Positions 40,692-49,242 of a DNA stretch of 64,000 nucleotides are shown here, one piece after another. The stretch comes from Dyadobacter chenwenxiniae (GTDB taxonomy: Bacteria; Bacteroidota; Bacteroidia; Cytophagales; Spirosomataceae): assembly GCF_022869785.1 (NCBI RefSeq), contig NZ_CP094997.1, positions 7,073,001 through 7,137,000 of the forward strand, given 5' to 3'. The notes under the pieces are model-generated. The model was not told the origin of the DNA and ran no database searches. It was given only the letters and a program-made list of their open reading frames with translations. The position numbers and the translations under genes are program-made. How positions within the stretch are numbered: position 1 is the stretch's first letter; each line of letters begins with the position of its first letter.

Positions 40692-43454
40692 ATGGATAAA
40701 TACACATATATAGCAAATTCCGACGGCGCTTACATAGAGGAATTGTACAATTCCTATAAGCAGAATCCAGCTTCCGTAGACGAAGGCTGGCAGAAATTTT
40801 TTGAAGGTTTCGACTTCTCACAAAAGTATCCTGTTAATGGCAACGGCCACGTCAATGGCGCTGCCAATGGCAAGGAAGCAGCCGCAATATCCAAAGTTGG
40901 TCCAGCCCGTATCCGCAAGGAAATGGAGGTGGTTCACCTGATCCGTGGTTTCAGGTCAAGAGGGCACTTATTGGCCACTACCAACCCGATTCAGAAGCGT
41001 AAAGATCGTCAACCACAGCTTGATATCGCCGATTTTAACCTCGGTAACGAAGACCTTGATTCGGTTTTTGAAGCAGGTGTGGAGGTTTTCGGCAGGCCAG
41101 CAACATTGCGGGAGATCGTCGATTCCCTGACAACGATTTATACCAGGAACATTGGTTTCGAATATTTATACATCCGCGACCGCGAGCAAAAAAGCTGGTT
41201 GCGCAAGAAAATAGAGAAGGAAGCATTGAATATGAGTTTTTCTATTGATGAGAAAAAACATATTCTTTCCAAGTTAAACGAGGCCGTTGTTTTTGAAAAT
41301 TTCCTTCATACAAAATATTTAGGTCAAAAGCGTTTTTCACTGGAAGGTGGCGAAACCACAATTCCCGCATTGGACGCGATGATCAATAAGGCCGCTGAAA
41401 TGGGCGTTGTGGAGGTGATGATCGGGATGGCACACCGTGGCCGCCTGAACGTGCTTGCCAACGTCATGCAAAAAACGTACGGACAGATCTTCAACGAATT
41501 TGAAGGTAACCTGCCCGACCAGGTCTGGGGTGACGGTGACGTGAAATACCACATGGGTTTCGCAAGCCAGATCACAACCAAGAATGGTGAAAAAGTACAC
41601 TTGAAACTAGCACCTAACCCATCTCACCTGGAAGCTGTTAACCCGGTTGTAGAAGGTTACATCCGTGCGCGGGCCGATGGCATGTATGACAGTGATTATG
41701 ACCGCGTTTTGCCGGTTCTGATCCACGGTGATGCAGCGGTTGCAGGTCAGGGAATTGTTTATGAGGTTACCCAAATGTCTGCACTAAATGGCTATTACAC
41801 AGGTGGAACCATCCACTTTGTGATCAATAACCAGGTTGGTTTTACGACGGACTTTATTGATGCAAGATCAAGCATTTACTGCACCGACATTGCCAAGATC
41901 GTCGATGCGCCTGTATTGCACGTGAATGGTGATGATCCTGAGGCCGTTGTGTTCTGTATGCGACTGGCGGTGGAATATCGTCAGAAGTTCAATAAGGACA
42001 TTTTCATTGATATGGTTTGCTATCGCCGTCATGGTCACAATGAGGCGGACGAACCGAAATTTACGCAGCCTGTTCTCTACAAATCGATTGAAAAACACCA
42101 GAATCCCAGGGAAATTTATCAAAAAACCCTTGCAGACCGTGGTGATGTAGATGCGCAGCTAGCGGCTAATATGGACAAAGAGTTTAAGCAACTCCTGCAA
42201 GAAAGATTGGATATGGTGAAGCAAAAAGCATTGCCCTATACAATGCCTAAATTAGAGCAGGAGTGGCATACGCTTCGTAAGGCGAAGCCAGAAGATTTTG
42301 AAAAGTCACCGGAAACCGGTGTCCCATTGGAAACGCTGGAAAAAATTGGCAAGGCTCTGATAAGCACGCCCGAGAATTTCAATCGCCTGAAACAGATTGA
42401 CAAGTTGCTCAAAGATCGTGAGCAAATGATATTTGATAAAAAAGAAGTGAACTGGGCCACAGCCGAGTTGCTGGCTTACGGCTCCATCCTGACTGACGGC
42501 AATATCGTAAGATTAAGTGGACAGGACGTACAGCGCGGAACATTCTCGCACCGACATGCAGTCCTTAGGGATGTTGAGACGAATGCGCCTTATAGCAATC
42601 TGGAACATATTCAGGAAGATCAGGGCCGGTTTATGATCTACAACTCGCTGCTTTCGGAATACGGCGTCTTGGGTTTTGAGTTTGGTTACTCCATGGCAAA
42701 CCCAAATGCACTGGTGATTTGGGAAGCACAGTTTGGTGACTTTGCCAATGGTACGCAGGTTATTATCGATCAGTTTGTTACATCCAGTGAAACCAAATGG
42801 GATCGCTGGACGGGATTGGTTATGTTGCTGCCACACGGTTACGAAGGCCAGGGGCCAGAGCACTCCAATGCACGTCCGGAGCGTTATTTGCAACTTTCAG
42901 CCAACTATAACCTGATCGTTGCGAATGTTACAACGCCCGCAAACTTCTTCCATTTGCTGCGCAGACAGTTGAAATTCCCATTCCGCAAGCCCTTGGTGGT
43001 GATGTCGCCAAAATCAATGCTAAGACATCCCCTGTGCGTTTCGCCGATTGACAGTCTTGTTAACGGCTCGTTTCAGGAAACCATCGGGGACACTTATGCA
43101 GATCCTAAAAAAGTGAAGAAAGTGTTGCTATGCACTGGAAAGCTATATTATGAGCTTTATGAAAAGCAACAGGCCGATAAGCGCGATGATGTTGCCATTA
43201 TCCGTCTTGAACAAATGCATCCGTTCCCACAAAGCCAGATCGATGCGCATTTGGCACAATATCCAAATGCAAAAGTATATTGGGTGCAGGAAGAACCTTT
43301 CAACATGGGTGGCTGGACATTCATGTTAAGAATGTACAAAGGCGCGAAACCTTTACAGGTGATCGCCCGCGTATCAAGCGCTTCGCCTTCCACAGGTTTC
43401 TCCAAAATCCACGCGAAAGAGCAGGCGGAGATTATTAGCAGAGCTTTTGAATGA
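40692..43454 (+). CDS. sucA: 2-oxoglutarate dehydrogenase E1 component
   Basis: A 920-residue thiamine-diphosphate enzyme of the TCA cycle. It decarboxylates 2-oxoglutarate and transfers succinyl to the E2 lipoyl group. Seen: the E1 N-terminal helix SYKQNPASVDEGWQKFFEGF, MIGMAHRGRLNVLANVMQ, HGDAAVAGQGIVYEVTQMSA, FVINNQVGFTTDF, YRRHGHNEADEPKFTQP, RGTFSHRHAVLRDV, LLPHGYEGQGPEHSNARPER and the C-terminal EEPFNMGGWTFM. Length agrees with E. coli SucA (933). A GTG at 40689 directly precedes the ATG at 40692; I prefer the ATG. The sucB gene follows after 49 bases. E3 (lipoamide dehydrogenase) is not in the window. Confidence 0.97.
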   Translation: MDKYTYIANSDGAYIEELYNSYKQNPASVDEGWQKFFEGFDFSQKYPVNGNGHVNGAANGKEAAAISKVGPARIRKEMEVVHLIRGFRSRGHLLATTNPIQKRKDRQPQLDIADFNLGNEDLDSVFEAGVEVFGRPATLREIVDSLTTIYTRNIGFEYLYIRDREQKSWLRKKIEKEALNMSFSIDEKKHILSKLNEAVVFENFLHTKYLGQKRFSLEGGETTIPALDAMINKAAEMGVVEVMIGMAHRGRLNVLANVMQKTYGQIFNEFEGNLPDQVWGDGDVKYHMGFASQITTKNGEKVHLKLAPNPSHLEAVNPVVEGYIRARADGMYDSDYDRVLPVLIHGDAAVAGQGIVYEVTQMSALNGYYTGGTIHFVINNQVGFTTDFIDARSSIYCTDIAKIVDAPVLHVNGDDPEAVVFCMRLAVEYRQKFNKDIFIDMVCYRRHGHNEADEPKFTQPVLYKSIEKHQNPREIYQKTLADRGDVDAQLAANMDKEFKQLLQERLDMVKQKALPYTMPKLEQEWHTLRKAKPEDFEKSPETGVPLETLEKIGKALISTPENFNRLKQIDKLLKDREQMIFDKKEVNWATAELLAYGSILTDGNIVRLSGQDVQRGTFSHRHAVLRDVETNAPYSNLEHIQEDQGRFMIYNSLLSEYGVLGFEFGYSMANPNALVIWEAQFGDFANGTQVIIDQFVTSSETKWDRWTGLVMLLPHGYEGQGPEHSNARPERYLQLSANYNLIVANVTTPANFFHLLRRQLKFPFRKPLVVMSPKSMLRHPLCVSPIDSLVNGSFQETIGDTYADPKKVKKVLLCTGKLYYELYEKQQADKRDDVAIIRLEQMHPFPQSQIDAHLAQYPNAKVYWVQEEPFNMGGWTFMLRMYKGAKPLQVIARVSSASPSTGFSKIHAKEQAEIISRAFE

Positions 43455-43503
43455 TATTCCTATAAATTTAGACACTTAGTTCGATAACAAGATTGCACAT
43501 AAA

Positions 43504-45162
43504 ATGGCTGAAATTGAGATAAAAGTACCGCCCGTTGGCGAGTCCATTACAGAGGTTACAATAGGAAACTGGTTCAAAAATGATGGCGATTTTGTGAAAA
43601 TGGATGAGGTCATTTGCGGGCTTGATTCGGATAAGGCGACATTTGAATTAACAGCAGAAGCAGAAGGCGTCCTGCACATCAAAGCACAAGAAGGCGATAC
43701 GCTGAACATTGGCGACCTGATTGCAACCATCGATTCAGCTGCAAACGGTGCGTCGAAAGATAGTGCTCCTAAACAGGAAACTGCGGCTAACGCTGCTGCA
43801 CCAGCTGCTTCCGCCGCTGAGGAATCGGCTGCCGATAAGATTGAAGATAAAGCCGGTGAACCAGCCGCGGCTGCGCCAGCCGCCGCTGCGCCAGTTGCTG
43901 CCACGCCAGCCCAGGCTGCGCCTGCGAGTGGTGGAAAGGCATATGAAATGAAAGTCCCGGCAGTGGGAGAGTCGATAACAGAGGTTACCATTGCTTCCTG
44001 GAGCAAAAAAGATGGTGATCATGTAGAAGTCGATGAAATCCTTTGCGAGCTGGAATCTGATAAAGCAACATTTGAATTGCCAGCGGAAGCAGCAGGAACG
44101 CTGCGGATCGTTGGAAAAGAAGGTGAGACATTATCAATTGGCGCAGTTATTTGCACCATTGAGCCGGGAGCCGGTGGAGCGCAAGCATCAACATCTGCTT
44201 CTCAGCCGCAAGCAGCCGCACCGTCCGGAGAAACAGCCGGAGCCGATAAAGCATACAGCGAAAAACACGCTTCACCCGTTGCAGCGAAAATTTTAGCTGA
44301 AAAAGGAATTGATCCAAAAGACGTAAACGGATCAGGTTCGGGTGGCAGAATCATGAAAGACGATGCGCTGAAAGCGGGTAGCAAGCCTGCGGAATCAGCC
44401 CCTGCTTCACAACCTGCCGCAGCTAAACCAGTTGCGCAAGCCGCATCAGCCCCAGCAGGAGCGAGAGGTCAGCGTCGTGAGAAAATGTCGTCCTTGCGTA
44501 AGACCATTGCACGCCGTCTGGTTGCTGTGAAAAATGAAACAGCGATGCTTACAACGTTCAACGAGGTGGATATGAAGCCTGTGATGGACGTGCGTTCAAA
44601 ATTCAAAGATAAATTCAAAGAGAAGCATGAAGTTGGTTTAGGCTTTATGTCATTCTTTGTGAAAGCAGTAACCGTTGCGTTGAAAGACTTCCCGGTTATT
44701 AATGCTTATATGGATGGCGAGGAGCTGGTTTACAACGATTACGCCGATATCTCCGTAGCAGTTTCAACGCCTCGCGGCTTGGTTGTTCCTGTGATCCGTA
44801 ATGCTGAGACATTGTCATTCGCAGCGGTGGAGAAGGAAATCGTTCGCCTGGCCGTGCGTGCGCGTGATGGGAAACTTGGACTGGATGAGATGTCTGGTGG
44901 AACGTTCACGATTACCAATGGAGGAACATTCGGTTCAATGCTTTCCACACCGATCATCAATGCGCCGCAGTCTGCAATTTTAGGAATGCACAACATTGTT
45001 GAACGCGCAGTTGTTGTTGACGGTCAGATCGTTGTGCGTCCGATAATGTACGTGGCACTTTCTTATGACCACCGTACGATTGACGGTAAGGATTCGGTAA
45101 GCTTCCTGGTTCGCGTGAAGCAATTACTTGAAGATCCAATGAGGTTACTACTCGATATGTAA
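43504..45162 (+). CDS. sucB: 2-oxoglutarate dehydrogenase E2 with two lipoyl domains
   Basis: A 552-residue dihydrolipoyl succinyltransferase. Two lipoyl domains are present: residues about 2-78 (EIEIKVPPVGESITEVTIGN; lipoyl Lys in DSDKATFEL) and about 148-224 (EMKVPAVGESITEVTIASW; lipoyl Lys in ESDKATFEL). They are joined by an Ala/Pro-rich linker of about 70 residues. The E3/E1-binding domain is near 255-295 (SPVAAKILAEKGIDPKDVNG). The catalytic domain (about 325-552) ends in YDHRTIDGKDSVSFL with catalytic His near 522. E. coli SucB has one lipoyl domain and about 405 residues, so this protein is longer by a duplication. It is co-transcribed with sucA. A terminator follows. Confidence 0.97.
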   Translation: MAEIEIKVPPVGESITEVTIGNWFKNDGDFVKMDEVICGLDSDKATFELTAEAEGVLHIKAQEGDTLNIGDLIATIDSAANGASKDSAPKQETAANAAAPAASAAEESAADKIEDKAGEPAAAAPAAAAPVAATPAQAAPASGGKAYEMKVPAVGESITEVTIASWSKKDGDHVEVDEILCELESDKATFELPAEAAGTLRIVGKEGETLSIGAVICTIEPGAGGAQASTSASQPQAAAPSGETAGADKAYSEKHASPVAAKILAEKGIDPKDVNGSGSGGRIMKDDALKAGSKPAESAPASQPAAAKPVAQAASAPAGARGQRREKMSSLRKTIARRLVAVKNETAMLTTFNEVDMKPVMDVRSKFKDKFKEKHEVGLGFMSFFVKAVTVALKDFPVINAYMDGEELVYNDYADISVAVSTPRGLVVPVIRNAETLSFAAVEKEIVRLAVRARDGKLGLDEMSGGTFTITNGGTFGSMLSTPIINAPQSAILGMHNIVERAVVVDGQIVVRPIMYVALSYDHRTIDGKDSVSFLVRVKQLLEDPMRLLLDM

Positions 45163-45184
45163 TTTCAATATTGCGTTATAATAC

Positions 45185-45216
45185 AAAGAGAGCCTGGTCA
45201 CCTGGCTCTCTTTTTT
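45185..45216 (+). terminator. Rho-independent terminator after sucB
   Basis: AAAGAGAGCC (45185-45194) and GGCTCTCTTT (45204-45213) form a perfect 10-base stem over a 9-base loop, followed by TTT. The opposing mazG-like gene ends 3 bases later, so it may also work on the minus strand. Confidence 0.85.
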
Positions 45217-45218
45217 GT

Positions 45219-45545
45219 TTAGCTCAATTTGGCGTTATCCTTGTGCCTGTCTTTATCCCGCTCTGTTTTCTTGGCCATATTTTTCTCAAAAGCCTCGGTC
45301 AGGTTAATGCCCGTCTGATTAGCAAGGCAAATCAGGACCCACATTACATCCGCCATCTCATCGCCCAGGTCTTTGCCCAGATCCGATTTTTTAAATGATT
45401 GGTCGCCGTAAGTTCTGGCCATAATTCTGGCAAGTTCGCCCACTTCTTCCGTGAGGATCGCCATATTGGTTAACTCGGAAAAATAACGGACACCGTAGGT
45501 TTTGATCCAGTTATCGACTTGCGATTGTGCTTCTTGGATGGTCAT
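45219..45545 (-). CDS. MazG-like nucleotide pyrophosphohydrolase
   Basis: A 108-residue all-alpha NTP pyrophosphatase. Seen: MTIQEAQSQVDNWIKTYG, the acidic EExxE motif in MAILTEEVGELARIMARTYG, and the ExxD motif in LGDEMADVMWVLICLANQTG, then EAFEKNMAKKTERDKDRHK. It likely hydrolyses non-canonical or modified nucleoside triphosphates, a house-cleaning function fitting its position next to dtd. The frame stays open for 59 more codons upstream through a tandem repeat and into the dtd 3' end, but the conserved family start is Met 45545, so I use that. The 3' end meets the sucB terminator. Confidence 0.9.
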   Translation of the reverse strand: MTIQEAQSQVDNWIKTYGVRYFSELTNMAILTEEVGELARIMARTYGDQSFKKSDLGKDLGDEMADVMWVLICLANQTGINLTEAFEKNMAKKTERDKDRHKDNAKLS

Positions 45546-45556
45546 TGGTTTAATTT

Positions 45557-45650
45557 TGAATGATTGAATGTTGAATGATTGAATGTTGAATGATTGAATG
45601 TTGAATGAGTGAATGAGTGAATGAGTGAATGTTGGGATGAGTGAATATAG
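45557..45650. repeat. 15-base tandem repeat plus 8-base repeat array upstream of mazG-like gene
   Basis: Three exact 15-base units TGAATGATTGAATGT begin at 45557, 45572 and 45587. They are followed by three exact 8-base units GAATGAGT at 45603-45626 and a degenerate tail to about 45650. There are no unique spacers, so it is not a CRISPR array. The 15-base period preserves reading frame. Confidence 0.9.
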
Positions 45651-45699
45651 GTGGGCGATGATAATTAATAATTGAGGGCGGTTTGGAATAGATGTTGGA

Positions 45700-46152
45700 T
45701 TAAATCCTGTTTTTTGAATCAATGATGATTGTTACAGGGCCGTCGTTTAGTAATGCTACTTTCATGTCTGCTCCGAAGATTCCGCGTTGGATGGGTTTGC
45801 CCAGTTCTGTTTCCAGGAAGGAGATCATCCCTTCATAAAGCGGGATGGCGGCTTCCGGTCTGGCGGCTTCGATGAACGATGGCCGGTTTCCCTTCTTTGT
45901 GCTCGCGTGTAATGTAAATTGGCTGATCAGAAGAATGTCCCCATCCACTGATCTAAGGTCCAGGTTCATCTTATCGTCGCTATCACCAAAAACCCGCAGA
46001 CCAACGATTTTTTTTCCCAGCCATTCCACATCCTCCCGGTTATCAAGGTGTGTGACGCCTAAAAGGACCAGGAATCCCCTCTGAATCTCTCCCTCAACTT
46101 TCCCCTCAATTGTAACGGACGCGCTGGTCACGCGTTGGATTACTGCGATCAT
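45700..46152 (-). CDS. dtd: D-aminoacyl-tRNA deacylase
   Basis: A 150-residue DTD enzyme that removes D-amino acids and glycine mis-attached to tRNA. It begins MIAVIQRVTSASVTIEGKVE, contains GFLVLLGVTHLDNREDVEWL, LLISQFTLHASTKKGNRPSF (the catalytic SQFTL motif), and the cross-subunit Gly-cis-Pro region as ALLNDGPVTIIIDSKNRI. Length matches the family (145-150). It is followed by the mazG-like gene at 45545, with about 155 bases between that hold the 15-base repeat array. Divergent from serine dehydratase across a 106-base region with a palindrome. Confidence 0.97.
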   Translation of the reverse strand: MIAVIQRVTSASVTIEGKVEGEIQRGFLVLLGVTHLDNREDVEWLGKKIVGLRVFGDSDDKMNLDLRSVDGDILLISQFTLHASTKKGNRPSFIEAARPEAAIPLYEGMISFLETELGKPIQRGIFGADMKVALLNDGPVTIIIDSKNRI

Positions 46153-46193
46153 ATTAACTAAGCTTAAATTAGCGTTCCGTAAAGGTAGCCCAA

Positions 46194-46224
46194 GACTTTC
46201 CAGGTTTCCAAAACCTGGAAAGTC
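46194..46224. repeat. Perfect 14-base inverted repeat
   Basis: GACTTTCCAGGTTT (46194-46207) and AAACCTGGAAAGTC (46211-46224) are exact reverse complements around CCA, located between divergent dtd and sdaA. There is no T tract on either side, so it is not a standard terminator; it resembles a REP-type palindrome. Confidence 0.8.
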
Positions 46225-46258
46225 TCGCTAACTTTACCTAAGCCAACTTCAATAATCA

Positions 46259-47686
46259 ATGAAAGAAGAACGCATATCCGTTTTTGATATTTTTAAGATT
46301 GGGATTGGACCTTCCAGTTCGCATACACTTGGGCCCTGGCGGGCGGCGCAGCAATTTTTACAAGCTGTTCACGAGCAATGTGGGCTAGATAAGGTGCGGG
46401 CGGTTGACATTCATCTTTATGGTTCTTTGGCGAAAACAGGGAAAGGGCATGGGACGGATATTGCTGTTATTCTGGGGCTAAGCGGTTACGATCCGGTTAC
46501 AGTTAAGACGGAAAATATTGATGCAATCCTGGCTGAAATAGCTTCAAAGGAATGCATCATGCTCCCCGGCGACATGCGGGTGGTTTTCGCCCCGAAAGAG
46601 AACATTATCTTTCATAAAAACGAAACGCTTCCCTTCCATCCCAATGGCCTCACATTCATTGCCAATTGCGAATCAACGGGGCAGATAGAGGAAACTTACT
46701 ATTCAGTTGGCGGTGGCTTCGTTATTCAGGAAGGCAAGGCGGACGATGAGGTGAAGACATGCGTTGATCTTCCTTATCCGATTGACCAGGCCGCGGACTT
46801 GCTCAAATGGCATAATATTTCAAGGAGGCCCATCTGGGAAATCGTTTTGGAAAATGAAAAGGTTTGGAAAAATGAAGACATGGTCAGATGTGACCTGATG
46901 AACATCTGGCATGTGATGCAGCAAAGCATTTTCCATGGTTGTCAAACGAATGGGGTTTTGCCGGGCGGTCTGAATGTGCAGCGTCGCGCGGCAGCTCTGA
47001 ATCAGAAACTTTTAAATGACTTCGTTTGCGTTGGCTGCGACGATTGGATGGACGCGATCAGACGTGGGGGGGGCGGTTTTAAATATACATTGGATTGGGT
47101 AAGCTGCTTCGCATTGGCCGTAAATGAGGAAAACGCCTCTTACAGTCGCGTAGTTACCGCACCTACAAATGGCTCGGCTGGTGTGATTCCGGCGGTGATT
47201 CAATATCATCTTACTTTTGGCGGTGGGACAGATGAAGATGTGTTTAGATTCTTGCTTACAGCCGGTGAAATTGGCAGCATCTTCAAAAAAGGCGCTACGC
47301 TTTCGGCTGCTATGGGTGGTTGTCAGGCTGAAATCGGCGTTTCTTCTGCAATGGCGGCAGCTGGACTGGCTCAGGTTTCGGGTGGAACGGTCGAGCAATG
47401 TTTAATGGCTGCCGAAATTGCTATGGAGCATCATTTAGGCCTCACCTGCGATCCTGTGGGTGGTTTGGTGCAGATTCCGTGCATCGAACGAAATACAATG
47501 GGGGCGATCAAGGCGATTACGGCTTGTCAGCTGGCTCTGCAAAGTAACCCTGACAATGCGAAAGTGTCACTGGACAATGTGGTGCACACGATGTGGGAAA
47601 CGGCGTTGGATATGAACAACCGCTATAAGGAAACTTCGGAGGGCGGGTTGGCGGTTAATATTCCGATTAGTTTGAGTGAATGTTGA
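46259..47686 (+). CDS. sdaA: L-serine ammonia-lyase (single-chain iron-sulfur serine dehydratase)
   Basis: A 475-residue enzyme converting L-serine to pyruvate and ammonia. It has the N-terminal beta-domain motif DIFKIGIGPSSSHTLGPWRA and the catalytic alpha domain with RVVTAPTNGSAGVIPAVIQY. Further family segments are EIGSIFKKGATLSAAMGGCQ, AEIGVSSAMAAAGLAQVSGG and HHLGLTCDPVGGLVQIPCIE, then ANMGAIKA-like residues. The Cys residues (GCQ, TCDP, PCIE) fit the [4Fe-4S] ligand set. Length (475) matches the single-polypeptide type of Gram-negative bacteria. It is divergent from dtd, and a 23-base tandem repeat array begins 12 bases after its stop. Confidence 0.97.
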   Translation: MKEERISVFDIFKIGIGPSSSHTLGPWRAAQQFLQAVHEQCGLDKVRAVDIHLYGSLAKTGKGHGTDIAVILGLSGYDPVTVKTENIDAILAEIASKECIMLPGDMRVVFAPKENIIFHKNETLPFHPNGLTFIANCESTGQIEETYYSVGGGFVIQEGKADDEVKTCVDLPYPIDQAADLLKWHNISRRPIWEIVLENEKVWKNEDMVRCDLMNIWHVMQQSIFHGCQTNGVLPGGLNVQRRAAALNQKLLNDFVCVGCDDWMDAIRRGGGGFKYTLDWVSCFALAVNEENASYSRVVTAPTNGSAGVIPAVIQYHLTFGGGTDEDVFRFLLTAGEIGSIFKKGATLSAAMGGCQAEIGVSSAMAAAGLAQVSGGTVEQCLMAAEIAMEHHLGLTCDPVGGLVQIPCIERNTMGAIKAITACQLALQSNPDNAKVSLDNVVHTMWETALDMNNRYKETSEGGLAVNIPISLSEC

Positions 47687-47698
47687 ATGTTAAATGAG

Positions 47699-47791
47699 TG
47701 AATGATCGGGCGCCGTTGCGCTGAATGAGCGGGCTTCGTTGCGCTGAATGAGTGGGGCGCCGTTGCTATGAATGAGTGGGTGCCTTTGCGC
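47699..47791. repeat. Four imperfect 23-base tandem repeats between sdaA and mgtE
   Basis: Units begin at 47699, 47722, 47745 and 47769 (the last after one extra base). Their shared core is TGAATGAgtGGGcgCCgTTGCGC. They fill the gap between two convergent genes. There are no spacers and no coding potential is suggested. The TGAATGAgtG words are shared with the array at 45557-45650. Confidence 0.85.
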
Positions 47792-47821
47792 TGAGTGGAA
47801 TTTTATACTTATTCTTTGTTT

Positions 47822-49174
47822 TTATAGATTGAGTAGCAAATGTGCTAGTCCGAAATATACGCCGTAGCCGATCAAATCATTGGCTGTGGTGATAAATGGG
47901 CCTGATGCGACTGCGGGGTTGATGCCTATTTTTTCTAATAAAATTGGCGTCATGGTGCCCATAAACGATGCCAGGAAAACTACGGACATCAATGCTGCTG
48001 AAACGACGAATGCAAGCTGTACATCATTGCCAATCAATAAATTAAATCCAAATACAATGGTGCTGATGATAATCCCATTGATAAATGCAACGGCAAACAT
48101 TCGGATCAATCGCTGACCAACTGTTGTGTCCAAGCCCGTTTTGTCAGCCAGGCTTTGCAAAATAATAGAAGAGGTCTGAATGCCCACATTCCCGCCGGTT
48201 GATCCGATAATCGGGATAAAAGCAGCCATAGCAGGGACAATCTTCAAATCTCCCTCAAAAAAACTGATAAATTTCGCGGCCAGAATCCCCCCCATCATGC
48301 CTACCAAAAGCCACGGTAAACGTGCTTTGGTTTGCTGCCAGATCGTGTCATCTTCTTCCACATCACCCGTAATACCAGCCATAGCCAGCGTATCGGAACT
48401 GGCCTGATCGGTGATCACGTCAATCACGTCATCAATGGTGATCCGGCCTAAAAGTTTACCCTGAACATTCACAACAGGCAGTGCGTCAAGGTCATAGCGC
48501 TGCATGAGTTCGGCGACTTCTTCGGCTGGGCGATATGTTTCTACGAAAATAACGTCTTTATCGTACAGACTTTCAATGCGTGTATTCTTATGCGCAAGGA
48601 CGATTTTTTTCAATGAAAGAATGCCAAGCAACTTGCCAAAATCATCCACAACATACACCGCATAAACCTTCCCGACATCTTCTGCCTGCTTGCGGAGTTC
48701 TTCAATGCATTGATTTACATTCCAATTGACATTGGCTTTCACCAACTCTTTCTGCATCAAACCACCTGCTACATCTTCATCATAATGCAGCAGATCCAGG
48801 ATAAAACGCGCTTGTTCGCGGTCTTCCAGCAAGGCAATTACTTCTTCACGGACGCGGATAGGCTGCTCATTCAGCAAGTCCACCGCATCATCAGAATCAA
48901 AAAGGTTGACAAAATGGGAGATTTCCTCCGACGTGAATGCTTTCAAAAACTCCCGGCGCTCGTTGGGGTCCATATCCGCAAGGATCTCCGCCCCGCGTTC
49001 CACATCCAGCTGCGTGATCAGGAATTTGGCACTTTCTGTTTCCAACTCTGATAACAGACCGGTTATATCCGCGGGAAAAAGGCTCTCTGTCTCTGTCCTG
49101 ATGGAAGCAGAATCCTCTTTCTCAATCAGTTCCTGAATGTGCTCTACGTATTCCTTGGTTAATTCAAACGTCAT
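47822..49174 (-). CDS. mgtE: Magnesium transporter MgtE
   Basis: A 450-residue Mg2+ channel/transporter. The cytoplasmic N-domain (about 20-130; ILADMDPNERREFLKAFTSE) is followed by two CBS domains (about 135-260; LVKANVNWNVNQCIEELRKQ and DVIFVETYRPAEEVAELMQR) with ITIDDVIDVITDQAS. The C-terminal membrane part (about 290-450) has five hydrophobic segments, including FIPIIGSTGGNVGIQTSSII (the conserved pore-region motif) and AVASGPFITTANDLIGYGVY. The CBS and N domains sense cytosolic Mg2+ and gate the pore. The 68-base gap to rsmA upstream suggests a possible shared transcript. The 3' side is the 23-base repeat array. Confidence 0.96.
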   Translation of the reverse strand: MTFELTKEYVEHIQELIEKEDSASIRTETESLFPADITGLLSELETESAKFLITQLDVERGAEILADMDPNERREFLKAFTSEEISHFVNLFDSDDAVDLLNEQPIRVREEVIALLEDREQARFILDLLHYDEDVAGGLMQKELVKANVNWNVNQCIEELRKQAEDVGKVYAVYVVDDFGKLLGILSLKKIVLAHKNTRIESLYDKDVIFVETYRPAEEVAELMQRYDLDALPVVNVQGKLLGRITIDDVIDVITDQASSDTLAMAGITGDVEEDDTIWQQTKARLPWLLVGMMGGILAAKFISFFEGDLKIVPAMAAFIPIIGSTGGNVGIQTSSIILQSLADKTGLDTTVGQRLIRMFAVAFINGIIISTIVFGFNLLIGNDVQLAFVVSAALMSVVFLASFMGTMTPILLEKIGINPAVASGPFITTANDLIGYGVYFGLAHLLLNL

Positions 49175-49242
49175 TGTTCCCTAAGCTTTTAGCAATTAGC
49201 AGAATGGCTCCTGGCTGGATTATATACTTTTTAAAGGCATTT

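Noticed and set aside
43476..44006. 176-codon Ala-rich minus-strand frame in sucB
   Set aside because: Shadow of the Ala/Pro-rich linkers and lipoyl domain of sucB on the opposite strand.
45557..45650. Possible CRISPR array
   Set aside because: Repeats are 15 and 8 bases long and directly adjacent, with no spacers and no cas genes.
46194..46224. Palindrome as a terminator
   Set aside because: No T tract on either strand and it sits between divergent genes.
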